Shown here: positions 58,770 through 64,000 of the stretch, in pieces
How the letters are laid out: every line of letters starts with the position of its first letter
How positions within the stretch are numbered: position 1 is the first letter of the stretch
From: Vibrio amylolyticus
GTDB lineage: Bacteria > Pseudomonadota > Gammaproteobacteria > Enterobacterales > Vibrionaceae
Reading direction: 5' to 3'
Length of the DNA: 64,000 bases
Assembly (NCBI RefSeq): GCF_023145695.1
Contig: NZ_JAJHVV010000001.1
Coordinates: 558,001 to 622,000 of the forward strand
Program-made: the position numbers and the translations under genes
The notes under the pieces: model-generated
Database searches by the model: none
What the model was told of the DNA's origin: nothing
Seen by the model: the letters and a program-made list of their open reading frames with translations, nothing else

Positions 58770-60434
58770 ATGTGTTCAATATTTGGCATCTTAGATATTA
58801 AAAGTGATGCAAGTGCACTACGTCCCGTGGCACTGGAAATGTCTAAAAAATTACGCCACCGTGGCCCGGATTGGTCAGGAATCTACACTTCAGACAATGC
58901 TATTTTGGCCCATGAACGTCTTGCTATCGTTGGCCTAAATAGTGGTGCTCAGCCTCTCTATAGCCAAGATAAAAAACACATATTAGCGGTAAACGGTGAA
59001 ATCTATAACCACAAAGAGATCCGCGCTCGCTATGAAGGAAAGTTTGACTTCCAAACCGATTCCGACTGTGAAGTTATTTTGGCACTTTATCAAGAGTACG
59101 GCTCAGAGCTTCTAGAAGAACTTAACGGCATTTTCGCCTTCGTACTATACGACGAAGAAAAAGATCAATACCTAGTAGGACGTGACCACATTGGTATCAT
59201 TCCGCTATACCAAGGCTATGACGAACATGGCAACTACTACGTTGCTTCAGAAATGAAAGCGTTAGTCCCTGTTTGTAAGACAGTCAGTGAATTTCCTCCA
59301 GGTTGCTACTACACGTCTGGCGACTCAGAGCCACAACGTTACTACACTCGTGACTGGAATGAGTATGCTGCAGTACATGGTAACTCGACGAGTAAAGAAG
59401 ATCTTACCGAAGCATTAGAAGCGGCGGTTAAACGTCAGTTAATGACCGATGTACCTTACGGTGTGTTACTTTCTGGCGGTCTTGATTCATCCATTACATC
59501 AGCAGTTGCTAAACGTTTTGCAGCAAAGCGTATCGAAGATGATGGCCAATCTGAAGCTTGGTGGCCACAACTGCACTCTTTTGCTGTTGGTTTAGAAGGT
59601 GCACCTGATTTGAAAGCCGCTCGTGAAGTTGCGGACCAAATTGGTACCGTACACCACGAAATGACCTACACCATTCAAGAAGGCCTAGATGCCATTCGAG
59701 ATGTTATTTACCACATTGAAACCTACGATGTGACAACCATTCGTGCTTCAACACCGATGTACTTACTGGCACGTAAGATCAAAGCCATGGGTATCAAAAT
59801 GGTTCTATCTGGCGAAGGCGCTGATGAGATTTTTGGCGGCTATTTATATTTCCACAAAGCACCAAACGCGAAAGAGTTCCATGAAGAAACAGTACGTAAG
59901 CTATTAGCTCTTAATATGTTTGACTGTGCTCGTGCAAACAAATCATTGGCAGCATGGGGCGTTGAAGGCCGAGTGCCATTCTTAGATAAAGAGTTTATTG
60001 ACGTAGCAATGCGACTAAACCCTGAAGATAAGATGTGTGGCAATGGAAAAATGGAAAAACACATTCTTCGTGAGTGTTTTGAGCACTACCTGCCAGAAGC
60101 TATCGCTTGGCGTCAAAAAGAGCAGTTCTCTGATGGTGTTGGCTACGAGTGGATTGACACTCTGAAAGCAACAGCAGATGCAAAAGTGACTGATAAGCAG
60201 ATGGAAACCGCTGAATTCCGTTTCCCATACAATACTCCTCAAACCAAAGAGGCGTACGCTTACCGTGAGATTTTTGAAGAGCTATTCCCTCTTCCTTCTG
60301 CTGCAGAATGTGTACCTGGTGGTCCATCAGTAGCGTGTTCTTCAGCGAAGGCGATTGAATGGGATGAGTCATTCCAAAACTGCGTAGACCCGTCAGGTCG
60401 TGCTGTACAAGCTGTACATAATGACTCTTACTAA
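58770..60434 (+). CDS. asnB: Asparagine synthase B (glutamine-hydrolysing)
   Basis: The 554-residue protein has the same length as E. coli AsnB. Cys2 right after the start Met (MCSIFGI) is the glutaminase nucleophile, so the start is certain. The N-terminal Ntn domain has LRHRGPDWSG and AVNGEIYNH. The C-terminal synthetase has the ATP PP-loop SGGLDSS near residue 235 and SGEGADEIFGGYLYFHKAP. It makes asparagine from aspartate, glutamine and ATP. The neighbourhood with the nag genes follows E. coli. Confidence 0.98.
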   Translation: MCSIFGILDIKSDASALRPVALEMSKKLRHRGPDWSGIYTSDNAILAHERLAIVGLNSGAQPLYSQDKKHILAVNGEIYNHKEIRARYEGKFDFQTDSDCEVILALYQEYGSELLEELNGIFAFVLYDEEKDQYLVGRDHIGIIPLYQGYDEHGNYYVASEMKALVPVCKTVSEFPPGCYYTSGDSEPQRYYTRDWNEYAAVHGNSTSKEDLTEALEAAVKRQLMTDVPYGVLLSGGLDSSITSAVAKRFAAKRIEDDGQSEAWWPQLHSFAVGLEGAPDLKAAREVADQIGTVHHEMTYTIQEGLDAIRDVIYHIETYDVTTIRASTPMYLLARKIKAMGIKMVLSGEGADEIFGGYLYFHKAPNAKEFHEETVRKLLALNMFDCARANKSLAAWGVEGRVPFLDKEFIDVAMRLNPEDKMCGNGKMEKHILRECFEHYLPEAIAWRQKEQFSDGVGYEWIDTLKATADAKVTDKQMETAEFRFPYNTPQTKEAYAYREIFEELFPLPSAAECVPGGPSVACSSAKAIEWDESFQNCVDPSGRAVQAVHNDSY

Positions 60435-60477
60435 CACGATAAGTTAAGACTTTCTGTAAACCAGATAGTCTCATGTG

Positions 60478-60504
60478 AAAAAGGCACCCACGGGTGCCTT
60501 TTCT
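60478..60504. terminator. Bidirectional intrinsic terminator between asnB and rfaH
   Basis: AAAAAGGCACCC-A-CGGGTGCCTTTT forms a strong stem with A and T flanks between two convergent genes. Confidence 0.9.
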
Positions 60505-60524
60505 GTATATACTCATCATCTGAG

Positions 60525-61031
60525 CTACAAATCCAGATGTTTATTATCAATGCTAACGGGAACCACTTTATTGATCATTTTCACCAATAATATCGAGCGA
60601 AGCTCACCGTCGGATTCTTTATAAATCGCTTCTAGTCCGGTAAATTGTCCGCTAACCACGCTGACCGTTTCACCTTCTTTCGGTAAATCTTTTGCTTGTA
60701 GCTCTACCGTCTCTTTCTCAAACTTCTTAAGTGTATAAATCAAATCACCTTGAACTTCCTGAGGGTCTCTCCCTAAGCGTACAAAGTCTACCACGCCACG
60801 TGTAGAACGGACGGTCGTAAACGATGGACCGGCTTCAAAGTCAAAACGGACAAACATATAAGAAGGAAAGAGAGGCTCTTTCTTGATCGATTTCTTACCG
60901 CGCGTTATTTTTTCTAATTCCACTTCAGGGTAAAACACTTCCACCGACTGGTTTTCCAAGTGTTGTTTAGCTCTTTGCTGTTCGCCTCTTTTACAATAGA
61001 GAAGATACCAACGTTTCATTTTACTAGCCAT
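60525..61031 (-). CDS. rfaH: Transcription antiterminator RfaH (NusG family)
   Basis: 168 residues from the ATG at 61031; an ATG four codons later (MKRWYLLYCKRGEQ, 164 residues) is equally possible, as neither has a clear Shine-Dalgarno sequence. The NGN domain has WYLLYCKRGEQQRAKQHL and PLFPSYMFVRFDFEAGPSFTTVRSTRGVVDFVRLG. A C-terminal KOW-like domain has VVSGQFTGLEAIYKESDGELRSILLVKM. RfaH travels with RNA polymerase on operons carrying an ops element (LPS, capsule, secretion genes). I saw no ops element in this window. Confidence 0.94.
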   Translation of the reverse strand: MASKMKRWYLLYCKRGEQQRAKQHLENQSVEVFYPEVELEKITRGKKSIKKEPLFPSYMFVRFDFEAGPSFTTVRSTRGVVDFVRLGRDPQEVQGDLIYTLKKFEKETVELQAKDLPKEGETVSVVSGQFTGLEAIYKESDGELRSILLVKMINKVVPVSIDNKHLDL

Positions 61032-61143
61032 TTTCTATTTTTCGGACATATTAACATAAGCCCAAAATGGTGTTAATTGAATTAGGTAAACAGGGATAAT
61101 CACACTGAAACCTTATTCGGTAATTAGTTCATTTACATCGATA

Positions 61144-62106
61144 TTAACGATGAAGATCAACTAACTCCGCCATCATATCGATATGTGAGTCTCTGTCGTT
61201 CAGGCACATAATATAGCTAAACTCCGAACCACCAGCTTCGATGAAGGTTTCCTTACACTGGTCAGAAATCTCTTCCAGCGTCTCTAAACAGTCTACTGAG
61301 AATGCAGGTGCCATAATATCAATTTTCTTAATGCCTTTTCCCGGCAAAGATTCTAACGTTTCATCTGTATAGGGTTTTAACCACTCTTCTCGACCAAATC
61401 GAGACTGGTAGGTCATCGTGATTTCTTCCGCCGACAACCCTAACTCTGCAGCAAGCAACTTTGTCGTCGCTTCACAATGTTGCGGGTAGATATCACCTTC
61501 ATCAGCCAACCGCTTCGGAATCCCATGGAAAGAACAAACCAAATGATCGGCTCGGCCATTTTTATCCCAATGACTGCGAACACTTTCAGCTAGTGCTTTC
61601 GCGTAACTCGGGTGTGAGTAATAGTCGCGAATAAAGCGATAATTTGGGATAACCGGCATCTGTTTAAAGGCTTTCGTTAAACCATCAGAAACCGCCGCGG
61701 TGGTTGTCCCTGAATATTGAGGATATAAAGGCAATACGATGATGTCTTCAACGCCCTGTTCCAACAGCTGTTCAATGCCCGTCTTGAGACTTGGGTTGCC
61801 ATAGGTCATACCCAATGCAACAGGTATGTCTATTTTCTTCTGCAGTTTTTCAGCTTGCCTCTTTGAATAAACAAGCAGTGGAGACCCCTCATCCATCCAA
61901 ACAGACTGATACAACTTTGCCACTTTTGGTGAGCGAATTGGCAAAATCACGCCATGTAAAATTGGACACCAAAGCCAGCGAGTTAAGCTTACCACTCGCT
62001 TATCGTGTAAAAACTCACCCAAAAAACGACGAACACCAGCCGGGGTAGCTGAATCTGGAGTACCTAGGTTCACCAGTAAAACACCCTGTTTCTTATTATT
62101 TTCCAT
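61144..62106 (-). CDS. hemH: Ferrochelatase
   Basis: The 320-residue protein matches the E. coli length. It inserts Fe2+ into protoporphyrin IX in the last step of haem synthesis. Seen are [26 protein letters not shown] at the N-terminus, [13 protein letters not shown], the active-site His in CSFHGIPKR, and the Glu-containing [18 protein letters not shown] near the C-terminus. It lies downstream of adk on the same strand, as in E. coli htpG-adk-hemH. A strong terminator after adk makes it a probable separate unit. Confidence 0.97.
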   Translation of the reverse strand: MENNKKQGVLLVNLGTPDSATPAGVRRFLGEFLHDKRVVSLTRWLWCPILHGVILPIRSPKVAKLYQSVWMDEGSPLLVYSKRQAEKLQKKIDIPVALGMTYGNPSLKTGIEQLLEQGVEDIIVLPLYPQYSGTTTAAVSDGLTKAFKQMPVIPNYRFIRDYYSHPSYAKALAESVRSHWDKNGRADHLVCSFHGIPKRLADEGDIYPQHCEATTKLLAAELGLSAEEITMTYQSRFGREEWLKPYTDETLESLPGKGIKKIDIMAPAFSVDCLETLEEISDQCKETFIEAGGSEFSYIMCLNDRDSHIDMMAELVDLHR

Positions 62107-62160
62107 AGATACCTGAGACCAACATTTTACTTTTTGAAAGTAATGTACTAAAAATTAAAA

Positions 62161-62188
62161 CAAAAAAAGCGACCTTTAAGGTCGCTTC
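62161..62188 (-). terminator. Intrinsic terminator of adk
   Basis: On the minus strand AAGCGACC-TTAA-GGTCGCTT is followed by TTTTTTG, 35 bases past the adk stop. Confidence 0.92.
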
Positions 62189-62223
62189 AAATATATCAAA
62201 TTCTTAGGTAAGAAGTTAACGAT

Positions 62224-63175
<952 letters not shown>

Positions 63176-63178
63176 AAA

Positions 63179-63203
63179 GAAAAAGCTCGCCTAAGCGAGC
63201 TTT
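63179..63203 (-). terminator. Intrinsic terminator of htpG
   Basis: On the minus strand AAAGCTCGC-TTAG-GCGAGCTTT is followed by TTCTTTTTG, about 17 bases past the htpG stop. Confidence 0.92.
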
Positions 63204-63219
63204 GATTTTTATTTGCGTA

Positions 63220-64000
63220 TTACACTTTAGTCAAAAGCTTATTGATCGCGCCAACAAACTGAGACGGATCTTCCATAGAACCTTTCTCTGCTAGCATTGC
63301 TTGACCAAGTAGAACTTCAACCCAACCACCAAATGCTTGTTCGTCAGCTTCATCAGCCATACGCTTAACTAAATCGTGTTGTGGGTTCAGCTCAAAGATG
63401 TACTTCACTTGAGGCGCTTCCTGACCAGCTGCTTCTAAAAGCTTCGCCATTTGAGTACCCATTTCAAAGTCATCAGTGACAACAACTGCTGGAGTATTAG
63501 CAAGCTTGAACGTTGTACGAACTTCTTTAACTCGGTCACCTAGGTAAGCTTGAGTACGCTCAACAACTGACTTGAACTCTTCTTCCGTCTCTTTTTGCTG
63601 CTCTTTCTCTGCTTCGTCTTCAAACTTACTTAAATCAAGACCCGCTTTCGTAATTGACTGGAACTGCTTACCGTCAAAGTCAGTTAAGTAGTTCATCAAC
63701 CATTCGTCAATACGGTCTGACATTAGAATGACTTCAATACCTTTCGCTTTGAACTGTTCTAAGTGTGGGCTGTTCTTCGCAGCAACATGGCTGTCTGCGG
63801 TTAGGTAGTAGATCTTATCTTGCTCTTCTTTCATGCGTTCAACGTAAGAAGCAAGACCAATGGTTTGCTCTGAAGAGTCAACTTCTGTCGATGCAAAACG
63901 TAGTAGGCCCGCTACTTTTTCTTTATTCGCTGCATCTTCAGCAGGGCCTTCTTTTAGCACAAGGCCAAACTCTTTCCAGAAATTTTGGTATTTATCTTCG
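63220..64000 (-). CDS. htpG: Chaperone protein HtpG (Hsp90), C-terminal part
   Basis: The frame is open across the window edge, and about 260 C-terminal residues are seen. The segment begins with [18 protein letters not shown] and continues through [37 protein letters not shown], which belongs to the Hsp90 middle domain. The C-terminal dimerisation domain runs through [43 protein letters not shown]. The ATP-binding N-domain lies outside the window. HtpG assists folding of late-stage client proteins. Confidence 0.97.
   Translation of the reverse strand, partial: EDKYQNFWKEFGLVLKEGPAEDAANKEKVAGLLRFASTEVDSSEQTIGLASYVERMKEEQDKIYYLTADSHVAAKNSPHLEQFKAKGIEVILMSDRIDEWLMNYLTDFDGKQFQSITKAGLDLSKFEDEAEKEQQKETEEEFKSVVERTQAYLGDRVKEVRTTFKLANTPAVVVTDDFEMGTQMAKLLEAAGQEAPQVKYIFELNPQHDLVKRMADEADEQAFGGWVEVLLGQAMLAEKGSMEDPSQFVGAINKLLTKV

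Overview
The window reads as chromosomal core DNA of a marine Vibrio, probably chromosome I. Evidence: a luxO-luxU pair with an adjacent Qrr-type quorum-sensing sRNA, a motY gene for the sodium-driven polar flagellar motor, an rnfABCDGE-nth cluster, and gene orders shared with E. coli (htpG-adk-hemH; glnS/fur-fldA-ybfF-seqA-pgm; nagE/nagAC; sdh-suc/gltA; moaABCDE/ybhK). I cannot name the species. I saw no transposase, integrase, phage gene, toxin-antitoxin pair, CRISPR array or defence island.

Layout. 1-1.7 kb: 3' end of metG and a small predicted outer-membrane barrel protein. 1.8-6.1 kb: an RND efflux pump with its adaptor but no outer-membrane channel gene. 6.3-12.1 kb: udp, a ZntA-type metal ATPase behind a MerR-family-type promoter, a MATE exporter, a CBS-domain protein and a tiny NrtS-like membrane protein. 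12.2-15.2 kb: moaABCDE behind a molybdenum-cofactor riboswitch, divergent from ybhK. 16.3-20.4 kb: luxOU, qrr1 and uvrB with a LexA box. 20.9 kb: tRNA-Asn. 21.2-28.4 kb: rnfABCDGE-nth, then gloA. 28.5-32.0 kb: a small hypothetical gene, motY, rnt and a Na+/H+ antiporter-family gene.

32.1-43.5 kb: the TCA block sdhCDAB-sucABCD, divergent from gltA. 43.5-50.5 kb: NIF3-family gene, DUF1853-like gene, pgm, seqA, ybfF, a DUF2788-like gene, fldA, a hotdog-fold gene and fur. 50.5-60.4 kb: glnS, nagE divergent from nagAC, a CPA2 transporter and asnB. 60.5-64 kb: rfaH, hemH, adk and the 3' part of htpG.

The genes serve energy metabolism (TCA cycle, Rnf), amino-sugar catabolism, molybdopterin synthesis, metal and drug export, quorum sensing, DNA repair and replication control. 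Several regulatory sites are readable: Moco riboswitch, sigma-54 promoter and LuxO-type site at qrr1, LexA box, MerR-type operator, CRP-like sites at udp and nagE-nagA, and a NagC-like operator.

I found no convincing undescribed system. The best second looks are an unassigned 21-bp palindrome and a terminator-like hairpin in the sdhC-gltA gap, a 100-bp structured element between htpG and adk, the 114-bp repeats at the 3' end of rnfC, and the Cys/Ser-rich N-terminus of the metal ATPase. Start codons were chosen from ribosome-binding sites and family lengths where stated.
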